64,000 bases of DNA from Panax quinquefolius (Eukaryota; Streptophyta; Magnoliopsida; Apiales; Araliaceae). Of this stretch, positions 25,662 to 38,365 are shown piece by piece; position 1 is the first letter of the stretch, and the number at the start of each line of letters is the position of its first letter. The position numbers and the translations under genes were made by a program. The stretch is from positions 119,793,674 to 119,857,673 of the forward strand of contig CM035170.1 of NCBI GenBank assembly GCA_020205615.1, given 5' to 3'. The notes beneath the pieces are model-generated. The model was given only the letters and a program-made list of their open reading frames with translations, did not search any database and was not told the origin of the DNA.

Positions 25662-28600
25662 TCAAGCTTGTTTAGATCTTTGAATGCGGATAGATACACC
25701 ATGCCCAGGTTCTACAATCATTCTATAAGCAGGAGAGTGCTGATAAGTTGGAGACAATGAAAATGTGAAGATGGAGATAATAACCGAGATGACAACTTTG
25801 AGTTGAACCATGGCAAAGTTTTTACCCAAGCACAGCCTAGGACCTAGTCCGAACGGAACGTAAGCCTGGGGAACTTTGCATGCATTTGACACACCATTAC
25901 TAAACCTCTCCGGCTTGAACTCATTCGCGTCTGCTCCCCAAATATCTGGATCACGATGCAGCGTAGGGATCAGTGTCCATATGCAAACGCCTTTTGGGAC
26001 AGTTATACGTCCAATTTGAGTCTCTTCTAGTGCTTCCCTCGACACAAATGCTGCTGGTGGATATAAGCGCAGCATTTCTTGAATCACCATATTTACCTAA
26101 TTCATCACAAAGTACCATCACCAGGCCATTTTACTCGACATGACATGACATATAATTTTCAAAATCATTTTTACCGTTTTCATTTTGGGGAGCGAATCTG
26201 AATCTAGCATGCAATTCTGGCAAATTTCTAAAGTCTCCTCGCGTATACGAGCTTGCCACTCTGGATGTAAAGCGAGAAGCATTAAGCACCATGAAGCGGC
26301 AGTGGCAGTGGACTCGTGGCCAGCAAAATATATGTTCTTGCAATTATCAACAATGAACTGCTTGGATGACTCCTTTCCCACATATACATCATTGATGGCC
26401 TCCTCTAGTATCATCTGCAATAGATCCTTCTCAAATAACGACGATGCCTCTAGACTTTCTCTTTCGCGTTCTTTCACTGCTTCCCAAATCAATGATTCCA
26501 CCTCCTTTTCCAATCCCCTTATCTCTTTTTGTTGCCTAGTTGCAAAAAATCTGCAGCACAGTTGTATCAGTACGTAGAAAAAACGAAATGCAACTCTAGC
26601 CTGTGTGTGGAAACGGCTAGTAAAAAATAAAAAAGTAGTGTTACAATTTGATGTGTGACAAATGAATATTTAAGGGAAGATATGGATTAATTTACCCAAA
26701 TGATGGTAGATCAAAAAGTAAACTTCCAATGGATATGGCTTCTTGAAGGGTCCTGAGCTTGGCGAATATCTGTTTGCCTTTGAAATAGGAGCTTCCAAAG
26801 CATGCTCTTGAGATCACATCTGCAGAGACACTTCTCAAATCCTCTTCAACTCTTATCTCTGCCATACTTCCCCCTTGGGCTTCAATGCAGGCCTCCCATT
26901 TACTCACTAGTGGTTGTGCTGACTCTACCATCAGACCCACCATTCCCTGTCAATTAATCAAGGCTCCCTCAGATCTGACCTTTAAAGTCATATAATTTTT
27001 TAAAAAAAGAAAAAGAAGAAGAAGACAAAAGCAAAAAATATGAATATTTTGTGTTTTGTTCTGCTTCATTTGAATCAGCAAAACAGAACAAAACATCCAT
27101 GTTAAGAATACGTGTTTATGCTTCTTCTATGTTACCAAGACAAAAACAGTGAATTATGATTATGTTACCTAAAGCATAACCTACCTTGACCTTGTCCATA
27201 AAGAACTCGGGGGCCACAATTTTTCTCTGTTGTGCCCAAAAATGACCATTTGACCTTAAAATGCCATTCCCAAGTAGAGGGGCAAGTCTCTTGGTGATAT
27301 AAGAGGGCTTGCCTAAACCAAAGGTGATGCACTGGTTCATTTCCTTCACTAGCTCCGGATGATTCACGTACAAATGTTGCTTGTTCCATGTTGAATATGT
27401 ATATATTTTGCCTGTGCATCCAACAAACCCAACCCAATCCAAACCAATATTTCTCAGTAATTAAACCAGAAAAAACCGTCACATGTGATGAAAGTGATAA
27501 AAATATGATGTATATATTATTAGATTCTTCTTACGGTTTTAAAATATTTAGATTAGAATTATAGTATTAACGACAAGACAGCATATGTGATAAAAAGGAA
27601 GGATATGGAAGAATCAAGTAATAATATTAAACAAAACCATTGATTGCTCACCAATCTAATCCAAGCAAAGCAATAATGAAGCATCTGTTTCATATAGTGA
27701 GTTTGGACATTTGTGCAACTGATGTGCCCCTCAATCATTGTAGATTAAATACTACGTTACTAAGAATATTATATACTTAAATCATCAAAACCAAAATACA
27801 ATTCATCCTCCTCGTACCGTTAATTATCGTTTAGTTTAGTTGGTCAACATATATACTTGCATTATACATTTGTTTTGCCGCTAAATATACTAATATTTTA
27901 GTTGAACTGACACAACTAGTTAACTCAAATAGGAATGAACTCACTCAGTCTTGGTCTTCATCAAGAAGATTATACATGTAGTCTACTAATACTAAATATT
28001 CAGTTCCTTACCTCCGTAAATGTAATATACTACTTCCTCCGTCTCATTAATTCTTTCGCTTTGATTTTTTTTAATCAAATTATTATTTTAGAATTAATAA
28101 TTAAGCGTATATAAATATATTTCTAAAATTCTAAAAATTGGGATTAGTAATAAATTGTATATACTTTCTTTTGGTTATAATCTCTTCACCTATATTTTAG
28201 CAAAAATAGTAAAAAAGATTAGTTTTAAAATCCGTAAAGAATTAATTTGAAACGGAGGGAGTAACATCTTTACTCAAGTGAATAGAGATAGAGTGACAAT
28301 TAGTGAATAGGTCAACTGCTAATAATAAAAAGTCAAATATAAAGGGATAACTAGAATTTTTTATAATTACTGAATTAATCATACCTAAGCTGACAAATAC
28401 TATCAAATCACACGTGAAAAAGTCAAATTATACAGAGAGAGTATTTAATTTTTGGATTGATTGGCTCATTAACTTTCAATTCTGATAATGGCCAACTTGT
28501 TAGGCTAGCTTATAATAGAACAAATCAACACCAAGTATCAATATATATATATATATGATGATACTTACTAGTGCTACTTATTCATTAATCATAAACAAAG

Positions 28601-29072
28601 TAGAAATCAATGGAAAATAACAATTTATGTACAAACAACACAACACAAAGAGATGAGAGAAGTAGTTGATGGTAAATTAATATACTCCTATATTCCGCAT
28701 AAATTAAATGTATGGGTAAATGAATTAATTACCGTATTGTTTTCTCCATTGTTCAAAATAAGGGAAGAGGGTAAAAGTGTAATCATGGGCTATGAAGTCG
28801 GGAGAAGAAGAGAAGTTGGTGGCGGATTGAATCCTCTGCATCTCAGGGACATTCCCATATAGAAAAGAAGGGCGAGGGCCATTGATGCCTTGCCTTTGAA
28901 GCTTCCATCGAAGCCTTTGTGGTTTTAGCCAGAGAAAGTTGGACAAATATACACACAAACAAACAACAAAAAAAAGAGCCCATGAACAAAAGGTTTTCAA
29001 AACATAAAGATTAGAAAGAATAAGAATAAAAAGAAGAGGAAGAAGAGAGAGAAAGAGGAGAGGGGCTTTCAT
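25662..29072 (-). CDS. cytochrome P450, CYP714-like
   Basis: Five exons, 29072-28733, 27411-27185, 26946-26696, 26550-26175 and 26096-25662, give 542 residues. It starts with a hydrophobic membrane anchor (residues 1-50), then the hinge and [10 protein letters not shown]. The oxygen-binding I-helix motif AGHEST is at 349-354, the K-helix ExxR at 405-408 (EMLR), PERF at 460-463 and the haem loop [10 protein letters not shown] at 480-489 with the ligand Cys487. All diagnostic residues are present. [13 protein letters not shown] and NVPEMQRIQ point to the CYP714 family (CYP72 clan). Known CYP714 members oxidise gibberellins and, in some asterids (CYP714E), triterpenoids; the substrate cannot be told here. 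Intron 1 holds a Stowaway MITE. The protein is complete and has no visible lesion. Confidence 0.92.
28031..28263. mobile_element. Stowaway-type MITE in CYP714-like intron 1
   Basis: The ends TACTTCCTCCGTCTCATTAA (28031) and GAAACGGAGGGAGTA (to 28263) are imperfect terminal inverted repeats of the Tc1/Mariner-derived Stowaway class (consensus CTCCCTCCGT). They are bounded by the dinucleotide TA at both ends, and the interior is AT-rich and non-coding. About 230 bp. Confidence 0.87.
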
Positions 29073-29116
29073 TTTTGGCTCTTCACTTCACTCACTAGTG
29101 CTACTAAATGAGTAGG

Positions 29117-29124
29117 TATTTATA
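29117..29124 (-). promoter_or_regulatory. candidate TATA box of the CYP714-like gene
   Basis: TATAAATA on the minus strand, about 45 bases upstream of the ATG at 29072, leaving room for a leader of only 10-20 nt. Confidence 0.45.
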
Positions 29125-30267
29125 ATATTGGGCTTGGTTCATCTAAACATATGTGCTACTAACTAAGGGTTTAAATGAATGAGTGGCTTAGATTTGGGTT
29201 ATAAATTTTATTGAATATAAAATAAGATTTGATTGAGATTCGTTTAGCTAGCTAGTAGAATATGGTCAATCCGAGTAATTTGAACTTTTCAAACGAATAT
29301 GATCTGAATATTAATAAAAAATTATAATTTGAGAAAATTAGAGTAATTTATCAAACTTTAAAATTTGCTCATATTTTAATTTTATATTTCTAGTCGAGCT
29401 CGAATCAAACTTTTAGTCGATTCGAGCGAATACGAATCAAACCCAAATTATTTGCTCAATTTACGGTCTTACTACTGGCAGCCCTTGATTTTTTTAATTG
29501 TTGTTTTTTTAAAATATAAATTTGTAATATTTTATTCTATTTTACCAAAGGAGAAAGGATTGGTAAATTAATGCGTTAGTTAGTTATATATATGTATATA
29601 TATACTACTATTTGATAGCGATACAGGGCATGACAAATTATGGAGTTAGTTAGGAAATGGTATGGTTTTAGTAAAGAGTCGAAATAAAATAAAGATGGTA
29701 GCTTCACTTGTAGTAGTATCTTTCTATGACATTAACATAGATTCCTCCAAATTACCTCCTTCACTACGCACGCACGCACTATAACATATTCCCTCAAATG
29801 AACACTATAACATATTCCCCCAAATTTCATTTGAGATGCAACTATGATTGAACATCAAGAGTAAGAATTTGGATGGTGCAGCGGGAATAATAATAAAGTA
29901 TACTTACAATTGCTATGCGGTTTCGTAGGAATTATCTAGTAATTTTTTAAAATAACAAAATAATTCAAGTTTGTTCTTTTCCAAAACAATTAAAATTATT
30001 ATCCTATTTATTTATTTTTCCTCCTCATAATTATGGGTATAATTATATTTTTAATATTAAATTTGGCATAATAATTGTATAAATAATCAAAAGTGCACAT
30101 AATTTGAGACGGAAGAGGGAGGGAGTTAAATAAGATATGATTATAGTAGTACTTTTAAAATTAAACATGCATTTTCTTTTGGTGGTAAAATTCTCAACTA
30201 CTATTAATTTACTCATTACTGAAAAATTTCCAATAAACATATACTAGTCATTACAAAATTAGTTAGG

Positions 30268-30313
30268 GTAGGGGGTGGGGTGGGGTGGGGTGGAGTGGGG
30301 TGGGGTGGGGTGG
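30268..30313 (+). repeat. (GGGGT)n microsatellite, G-quadruplex-prone
   Basis: Nearly perfect GGGGT pentamers with one A interruption; at least eight G4 runs on the plus strand, just outside the LTR element at 30548. Confidence 0.9.
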
Positions 30314-30547
30314 AAAGAGAATAGCTTTCCGCTCCTTTCTGTTTTTTTGTCCTTATAAGACAAAGAATGTGCTGTCTAGAATTGCCTTTACCTCAAAATG
30401 GTTAGGTTTTATAAATTTAACAATTCTATAAAGGCGCTAGATAGAATAGATATCAGAAATTATTCAAAGCAAATAATAATTATTTTTTCCAAAAAATGAA
30501 AAACAATACTTCTGCTTTATTACACTACTGAAAAATGAGGTTACACT

Positions 30548-32913
30548 TGTGACGTTCCCAAAATTAAGTATACATCACCTATTTTGGGTAGAATGATATA
30601 CTAAGATGTAATTTAAATACAACTTACTAATATAACTGCCGCAGTATAATACGATATAACCGTGAGTTTGAATACAAATATTGTTTACTAAATATTATAC
30701 AAACTCAAAAGGAGTTCTCATTACAATTATTATCACACTATTTCACGTAATAGTGAGGACTACTAATGCTATCCTATGGACCATTACTCCGCTTTCCGAC
30801 TTCGTTCAAATTTATATTCTCATTTTCCGAAAAGAACAAATGAAAGAAAAGGAAATTCAACTAAATTTCAAAGAAGAAATATTATGACTAAGATAATGAT
30901 AATAAATTATCAATAGCATTTTTCAACATTGTTAAACCGATAAAATATAATAAACATCAAGTTTAATCTGCGGTGAACAAGAAATCCATTAAAAGAGTCA
31001 AGTAGAAAATAAAATCTACTATCTTTTATGATTTAAAAGGTTTTTCATCACTTTATATATGAGACTCGAACTTTAATAAATAATCCACATCATCGAATCA
31101 CCCCGCACTACTACCAGCGATATTCTTTTTAAGATCACGACCACAATTATTCCCGCACTACTGGTAAAGAATAATTGTGTATTCATTAATAATGGTCATG
31201 ATCACGCCAACAATCGGCCCATCAACGCACTACTACCAATCGAGGACTTTTACCACATCATTTGTAACATTACTACCACGATTACACCGATTAATCCCGA
31301 GTGCGTATAATCATACCAAGTCCATCCACGCCTATCTACCACGCCCACGTAATTACTTTAAAAAAATATAAACATGAGGATGATGACAATGATATAAGAA
31401 TTCAATAAAACAAGTTCAAGAATTAAGTTATTCAGAACTAATAACATCCAAACTGTCAACACGATCATCGCTTGTAGAGTAAAATTCAAGAATGATCGTA
31501 AGAATATTTCCATGAAAAGATCTTTGGATGAAAACGCAAATATCGAGGATATTCTACTAATTTCATGGAGTATAGAAATTAAAGTTTTAACCAACCCAGG
31601 TATAATAAAGAATGGAATAACAAAAGAAATCACCACGCACGCGATGAATCGCATTGCAGGCGTTATTCCAACATAATAATAAATAATGGAACCAGTGTCG
31701 TGAAATTCACAATCCCATGGATGTTCCAATGTATAATAAAAAGATGGAACCGCATCCCAGTAAAACACACGATAGGATATTCCAACGAGAATGATAAAAA
31801 GCGGAACCCGTCCCCTGTAAAAACACACGCATGGATGTTCCAACAGTAATAATAAAATTTTAACTGGGTCCTGTGTAAACACACGTATGCAGGATGTTCC
31901 AATGTATAATAGAAGAATGGAATAAAAGAAGAAGATCACCAAGATATAGGGATTCACATACATAAGAGTTATTCCAATGTAATAAATAAGAATGGAATAA
32001 CAAAAGAAGTTCTCTTCATGAATACAAAAGAATAACACTTTTACTTACGGACAAACAAATAATATTCCCTACCTGTAAAGAATCGAATATCGGCAAAGTG
32101 AAGTAGCGAGTAATACTTTTCTTCTTTCTCTATAGTTTCTCTCTCTGTAGTTTCAAATAATTCGTAAGAAAATAATGAAGGAATAAAACACTATTTATAG
32201 GAAAATAGAATGCATAAGTAATTAATCCATTTAACTATCCAGGATTAATTTACTTTAATCTGACGGTCCATATTTAAAGCAAAATCTTTTAAATAAAATA
32301 TAATATATTCTATTTATATAAAACATTTTTACTTATCTGAAACACTATGCAAAATACTACGAAAAACACTATGTATAATAAAATATAATATATTTTATTT
32401 ATGTAATAACTTTAATAAAAGATTCTCGCTTTTATATAAAAGATGTTTCGCTTTATTACGTTAATAATACGAATAAAACAAAACGTCATTATCGCTATAA
32501 TAATTCATATTATTAATCGACAATAATGGAATCAAACCGAGTGAACTTTCACATAAAGATCAATAATCAATACCGCGTCTTTCTACTACGCAACCACACG
32601 ACATCTTTATTTCTTTACTACTGAAGTAGTTCAACAAGATCAACGGTAAAACTTCCGCCGTTATTTCAATAAAATATTTTTATCGTTTTCAATAATTACA
32701 TTGTAGGGTCCACCAATGATTGAGTAGTTGTCACGAATATTCCCGCTAAACCAAATATTCCCCAATTCAATCAATATAATATAACCACTTGCATACTTTG
32801 CAAAATTTATAAATATTACCCATGGTATAACATTATATCAAATTATTCCATAATATTCAACAATAATATTTATAGAAAATTCATCTTTATTTATAAAAGT
32901 TTGGGGTCTTACA
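30548..32913 (-). repeat. left (3') LTR of the F2 gypsy element
   Basis: Starts TGTGACGTTCCC at 30548 and ends GGGGTCTTACA at 32913 (plus-strand view). It is homologous to the solo LTR at 20669-23351 throughout, including the 65-nt repeats (31670-31930). Confidence 0.9.
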
Positions 32914-32925
32914 ACCTCCCTTCTT
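32914..32925 (-). other. polypurine tract of the F2 element
   Basis: On the minus strand AAGAAGGGAGGT directly abuts the LTR start TGTAAGACCCC, the expected site of plus-strand DNA priming. Confidence 0.85.
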
Positions 32926-32974
32926 ATGAAATTTCGCCGAAATTAAGGTACGCACTGGTATGTCGAGAGGTAAG

Positions 32975-33050
32975 GATACCTTGATTTCATTTCGATTCTA
33001 ACTCCCAAGTCATTTCCTCAACATCGTGGTTCCTCCACAAAAAACTTTGA
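32975..33050 (-). pseudogene. chromodomain remnant of gypsy pol
   Basis: The minus strand reads WRNHDVEEMTWELESK then a stop. This matches the conserved end of the integrase-fused chromodomain of Tekay/Del chromoviruses, which directs insertion to heterochromatin. Confidence 0.8.
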
Positions 33051-33780
33051 CTTGAGGTATAACCTCGAGCGTAGAATATGTTCCTTCTTATCCAAAATTT
33101 GAGCAGGAACCTCTTCATACGCCAAATCTTCCGCTATTTCAATTAGGGCTCTAACTCAATAATATGGTTCGGGTCTTTCACATATTTACGTAACATGGAT
33201 ATGTGAAAAACGTTATGAACACGAGACATATTTGGCAAGCAGAAAGCGAGTCTATAGCCACGCCTCCTACTCGATCGAGGATTAAAATGGACCGATGAAT
33301 CGAGGATTAAGTTTTCTCTCTTTCCAAATCTTGTAACTCCTTTCTATGGAGCAACTCTTAACAACACACGATCTCCTATATCGAATTCCACGTCCTTTCG
33401 ATGAAGATCGGCATAACTCTTTTCGATTTTGTGAGGTTTTTATACGTTGTTTGGATCGTTTGAATCTTTTCCGAAGTCATACGTACTCAACTCCGGTCCC
33501 AACAACGTTGCTTCACCCACCTCATCCCAAAGATACCGGAGAACGACACTTTTCTTCCATACAACGCTTGAATGGAGCCATGCCAATACTTGCTTGATAA
33601 ATCATTGTTGTAGAAAACTCCACCAATGGTAAGAACTTGTCCCAACTCCCTTGAAATCAAGGACACAGAGTCTTAATAGATCTTCAAGAGTTTGAATAGT
33701 CCTCTCCGATTGTCCGTCCGTCTACGAGGATGATATGCCGAAATTAAATCGTAAGTCTGTGCCCATAGCTTTTTGCAAAA

Positions 33781-34298
33781 CTAACCCAAAATCGTGAAAG
33801 TGAATCTTGGGTCTCGATCAAAACTATGGATACCGGCGATACCATGCGATCTTACAATCTCGTTTATGTACATATGAGCAAGACGTTCAAGTGTATAAGT
33901 TTCTCGATTTCGGTAAGAAATGAGCGGACTTCTGGTCAATCTATCAACAATGACCCAAATCGCATCAATGCCTTGAGAAACCTTAGGAAGACCGTGAACG
34001 AAATCCATGGTAATGTGCTCCCACTTCCATTCTCGGAATTTCAAGTAGTTCTGATGGACCTTTTGGTACTTGATGCTCCGCTTTAACTCGTTGACAAGTT
34101 AGACACCTTGAGATAAACAAATATCTCTCTCTTCATATTATTCCACCAAAATGTATGACGAATATCATGATACATTTTGGTACTCCCGAGATGGATTGCA
34201 AATGGTGTGTTGTGCGCCTCCATCATGATATTATACTTTAAATCGTGGTCGTTAGGAACACAAAAAGTCCGGAGTTGACTCAAGTATTCCTTCTTCAT
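33781..34298 (-). pseudogene. integrase remnant of the F2 gypsy element
   Basis: Zinc-binding part at 34298-34083 (HNTPFAIHLGSTKMYHDIR, with the usual CxxC lost) and catalytic part at 34044-33781 (WKWEHITMDFVHGLP and DRDPRF). Frames are shifted between them. Confidence 0.85.
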
Positions 34299-34777
34299 CG
34301 ATTCTTGTTTCCGGCGATAGCACTTTCTTTTCTTTCTTCCTCATACGCATCGCCTCCAGTCCAGAGCTTGGCGACTTTAACTTTATCGATTAAAGTCGGT
34401 TCTACTCAGATATTCGCTATCATCACATGCGTCCCCCTGAGTCTTTAACTCTATCTCCATCCTTTGCAAGTCACACAAAATGGGCCTTTGTGTTGACAAT
34501 AACGCACTCAGATTTCAGATACGATCTTCTTCTTCGATGCATCGCCTACCACGTTCGCTTTTCGGGATGGTATTGGATGGTATGATCATAATCTTTCAAC
34601 AGATTCAAGCCAACGTCGTTGTCGCGTGTTGAGTTCCTTTTGAGTGAAGAAATATTTGAGGCTTTTATGATCCGTAAAAGATCTCCACTTTCTCCCCATA
34701 CAAGTAATGCCTCCAAATTTTAAGTGCAGAAGATAATACCGCTTTGCACTCTGAGATCATGAGTAGGATAATTCCTC

Positions 34778-34993
34778 TCATATTCTTTGAGTTGTCATGA
34801 GGCATAGGCTATAACTTTTCCATGTTGCATGAGAACACATCCCAATCCTTTGCTCAAGCATCACCAGAGATGACAAATCCCTCCGAGCAGGATGGTATTG
34901 TCGAGCAGTCTCTTGAAATAAGTCTCCTTTGAGTTCTTGAAAACTCCTCTCACATTCTTCGCTCCAATCGAACTTTGTATCTTTCCGAGTCAC
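34778..34993 (-). pseudogene. RNase H-region remnant of the F2 gypsy element
   Basis: MTRKDTKFDWSEECERSFQE is the conserved RT/RNase H connection of Ty3/gypsy pol; the sequence then frameshifts. It lies just left of the nested LTR that separates it from RT. Confidence 0.82.
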
Positions 34994-36384
34994 CGAAGAG
35001 TTAATGGAGTAGCGATTCGAGAAAATCCTTCCACGAATCTCCGATAATAACCAAATTAAACCGAGAAAGCTACGTCTTCGATCATTGATTTAGGTTGTTC
35101 CCAACTTTGAATAGCTTGAATCTTTCTTGGGTCAATGCGATATTCCATGACTTGATACCACGTGCCCAAGGAATGCTACTTGTAAGACCCCGAATTTTAT
35201 GAAATAAAATTATTCAATTTTTCTTATAATTACTATTCAGTAAATGGTTAAATTGATAAAAGTTAAAGTTAAGGGTGATATATGAATTTTTTTTCAAAAT
35301 ACATGTTGGTTATAAAATATTCTTGTTGTTTTGGAATATTCGTTTGGTCGTGGAATATTCTTTCCGTTTGGGAATATTCGCATTTACGACGCCAGCAGAC
35401 CATTTGTGGGCCCCATAACGTAATAACCGCTTATGATGAAAAAAACGACAAAATTAAGTTTTTATAAATAATTGGCGTAATCGTTCACCAGTAATATCGC
35501 ATTGGAATACCCGTGGTTAAAACACACTAATATCGCGTTGATGAACAAGAAGACATCACGGTATTGCATCAATTATTGATCCTTACGTAAAGGCCACTAC
35601 TCAATAATTGTTACAAGAATTACTGCTCAAGATTTTATTTTATTGATTCAATAATTGCTTGCGTTGATATTATTGTTGTTCAATAATTGTCATCGCACAT
35701 TATCTCCATTATCAGATCAATAATTCATATTATTTGAATAATATTATTAGATAGCATTATTGGCAATGTCTAGAAAGTTCTGTCAAGGAGAGGTTTGGTC
35801 ATCTAATTGCGCGCTAGTAAGGAGAAATCCTTATCGGAAAGCCCCCTCTTTCCTGGGAACAGCCTGGTTGTCATAAATGTGATTCTGTAATATTATTTGT
35901 GAATAATTAATTATTGATTCATATGATAAGGAAATATTTATTTTATATGAATATAAATGATGGATTTATTTATGTGGTTATTAATTAAGGAATTAATGCT
36001 GAGATGTTTTATTTTTATTTTGTTGGATTGGAGGTATTAAAAGATCAAATCGGTGTTATTACAGCTTTATTGTGTGAGTTATAATATTTAATCTGACCGT
36101 TGGATCGTTGTAATTTTTGGATATGTTATACATATATAAGTTGAGTATATGTCCACAAATTTTGAACCGTTAAAAATGAGCGTATAATTTATTATGAATT
36201 TTAAGAGGTGGACCGATTCGTAAATTAGGTTATAAATAATTTTGGTGGAAAATTCTAGAATTGGTGGGCCCCACTTGTGGTTGGTGAAAAATGTGCTGAA
36301 TTTTATTTCAAATGTGGTGGGTGGCAATAGTAGCGGTAAAGCCATCAGTAAGCAGTCAAATCTGCTTGGCCAATAACATTTTCC

Positions 36385-36392
36385 TATAAATA
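36385..36392 (+). promoter_or_regulatory. candidate LTR promoter TATA box (F1 solo LTR)
   Basis: TATAAATA, in CTATAAATAGAGGGC, followed by a CT-rich leader, is the typical arrangement of a plant LTR promoter. Related LTR copies have the same feature (48575; minus strand near 59340). Confidence 0.65.
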
Positions 36393-36674
36393 GAGGGCTG
36401 TTAGAATTGAAAATCACACCGTAAACAAAGTTTTCTCTTTTCTCTCTATATTATTGAGCGTATTTTGTGAGTATTTAGATACTTTGAGAGTTCTTATTCA
36501 AGATAAGTTTCATTCAAAGATCACTTCCGACCTTTCCTTCCGGCATCGATTTTTTTAGGTAAGGGATGTTATTTTCTTCTCAAATGATATTATTTCTTCA
36601 ATATCATTATCTTTGAAATATTAGTTGGAACTTTTTATCAAATTTGGAACTTTTTCATGTTCAGAGTTACTTAT

Positions 36675-36750
36675 TCATGAGTTCTTATTCACGAGTTACT
36701 ATTCATAAGTTACTATTCACGAGTTACTATTCACGAGTACTATTCATGAA
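36675..36750 (+). repeat. short tandem repeat of about 16 nt in F1 LTR
   Basis: Repeats of GAGTTACTATTCACGA with small changes. The same array is longer at 48880-49005 and reversed at 58975-59070. Confidence 0.85.
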
Positions 36751-38044
36751 GCGTGAAAAATGTTTTTTGTGGAATTTCTATCTTTTGGTGTGAGAGTTAC
36801 TATTCACGATACTCTGGACTATTCACGATACTCTGACTATTTTTATTAATACTAAGACTATTCAATTTAAAAATGAAAATTTTTCTTTTCGTCTAAAATA
36901 TCTATTCTGGATACTAGCTTTGATTGTATCCATGTTTTGATCATTCTTGAATTTTACACCACTATGACTATTTTGAGGTATTTTTGGATGTATAGATTAG
37001 GAGTTATGGATTTTATGAGAAAAGACTATTTTAAAAGTAACTATTTATAACTCCTTGTGGTTAACTCCAAAATTGATAAAATTTTTATTGGGAGTACATC
37101 TATATAACATCAAATAGACTGTGAATTTGAATTTTGGATAAAAGTACAATTTATGATAAATGTTTAAATATTCTATGGTTTTGGCCATATGAAAAATAGT
37201 AAATGAATTTTTAAAATTTCGAGAAAATATATGTTCAATATGGGACTATTTTATGCTAAATCCCGGAAAAAAATATTTTTGAACCGATTTGGTATTTTTC
37301 ATGAAAATGTTCTAGTTATGAGTAAAAATGAATTAAATATGTTATGTGAAGTAAGAAAATTAGAAAATATGATTTTATGGTTTGAGAATCATATATGAGG
37401 TATATGCAGATTTTGATGAGGGTTTTGGTTATTGGTGATGAAATTTTATGAGTTTGGCATTTTATGATGATTAAATGCATTAATTAAGAAAAGTGTAAAC
37501 AATTTAATTAAATTGTTTATAAGTTTAAGAAATGATTAAAATATTATTATAATATTAATAATATTAGATTATGAGATTTCTAAGTGATTTATAACATTTG
37601 GATTAAGGTGTTATAAATATGGATATGAATTTTATTATGAAACTTTATCTTTTAGTGTATGAGGTTCTTACGCACGATACTCTGTATTTACGTCTTTAAT
37701 ACGAGTACTATTCACAACAAATTGGTTTCTTCTCTGACCAAATTATCGTTGATTTATGAATCTTACTCTTGAAATTAAAACTATGTTTTGATTATATTGT
37801 TTTTATATAACATTCTTATAACCCTAATGATGACATTTCTCTTTGACTTGAGTGTAAAGATGGGTAGATTATTGGTATAATCGTGACCATAGGTTCTCTT
37901 TGGCCAGTAGTGCAAAAGTTGAATTGTTGACTGGTATGATCATGACCATTGAATTTACAATTGAATATTTTAGCTTAAGTGCAAAGGTGAATTGATCAAC
38001 ATGGTTATAATTATTGTTATATAACTTCTGAAATGATTATGTAT

Positions 38045-38365
38045 TTATTTGAGATATGAATATCTTTAACCTGTAGTGCAAAGATGAATTATTGATGAAT
38101 ATCTTTGGCTTGTAATGCAAAGATGACGTGTTGATGAATATCTTTAGCCTGTAGTGCAAAGATGAATTATTGATGAATATCTTTGGCTCGTGAATGCAAA
38201 GATGACTGTTGAATATCTTTAGCCTATAGTGCAAAGATGAATTATTGATGAATATCTTTGGCTCGTAATGCAAAGATGACTGTTGTTGAATATCTTTAGC
38301 TTTGTAGTGTAAAGATGAACTGTTGATGAATATCTTTGACCCGTAGTGCAAAGATGAATTTATTA
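38045..38365 (+). repeat. tandem repeat of about 40 nt in F1 LTR
   Basis: Seven or more units of 'GATGAATATCTTTGGCCTGTAGTGCAAAGATGAATTATT', varying by a few bases. Shorter reversed versions lie at 58490-58640 in the 57.9-60.7 kb LTR. It reads as a repetitive peptide in one frame on the minus strand, which I take as a by-product. Confidence 0.9.

Larger units (their letters stand above)
29073..30547. other. CYP714-like promoter region and left flank of the retrotransposon nest
   Basis: No gene. A possible Stowaway end (TTTGAGACGGAAGAGGGAGGGAGTTA) sits at about 30101-30126. The segment next to the P450 start is the presumed promoter. Confidence 0.6.
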
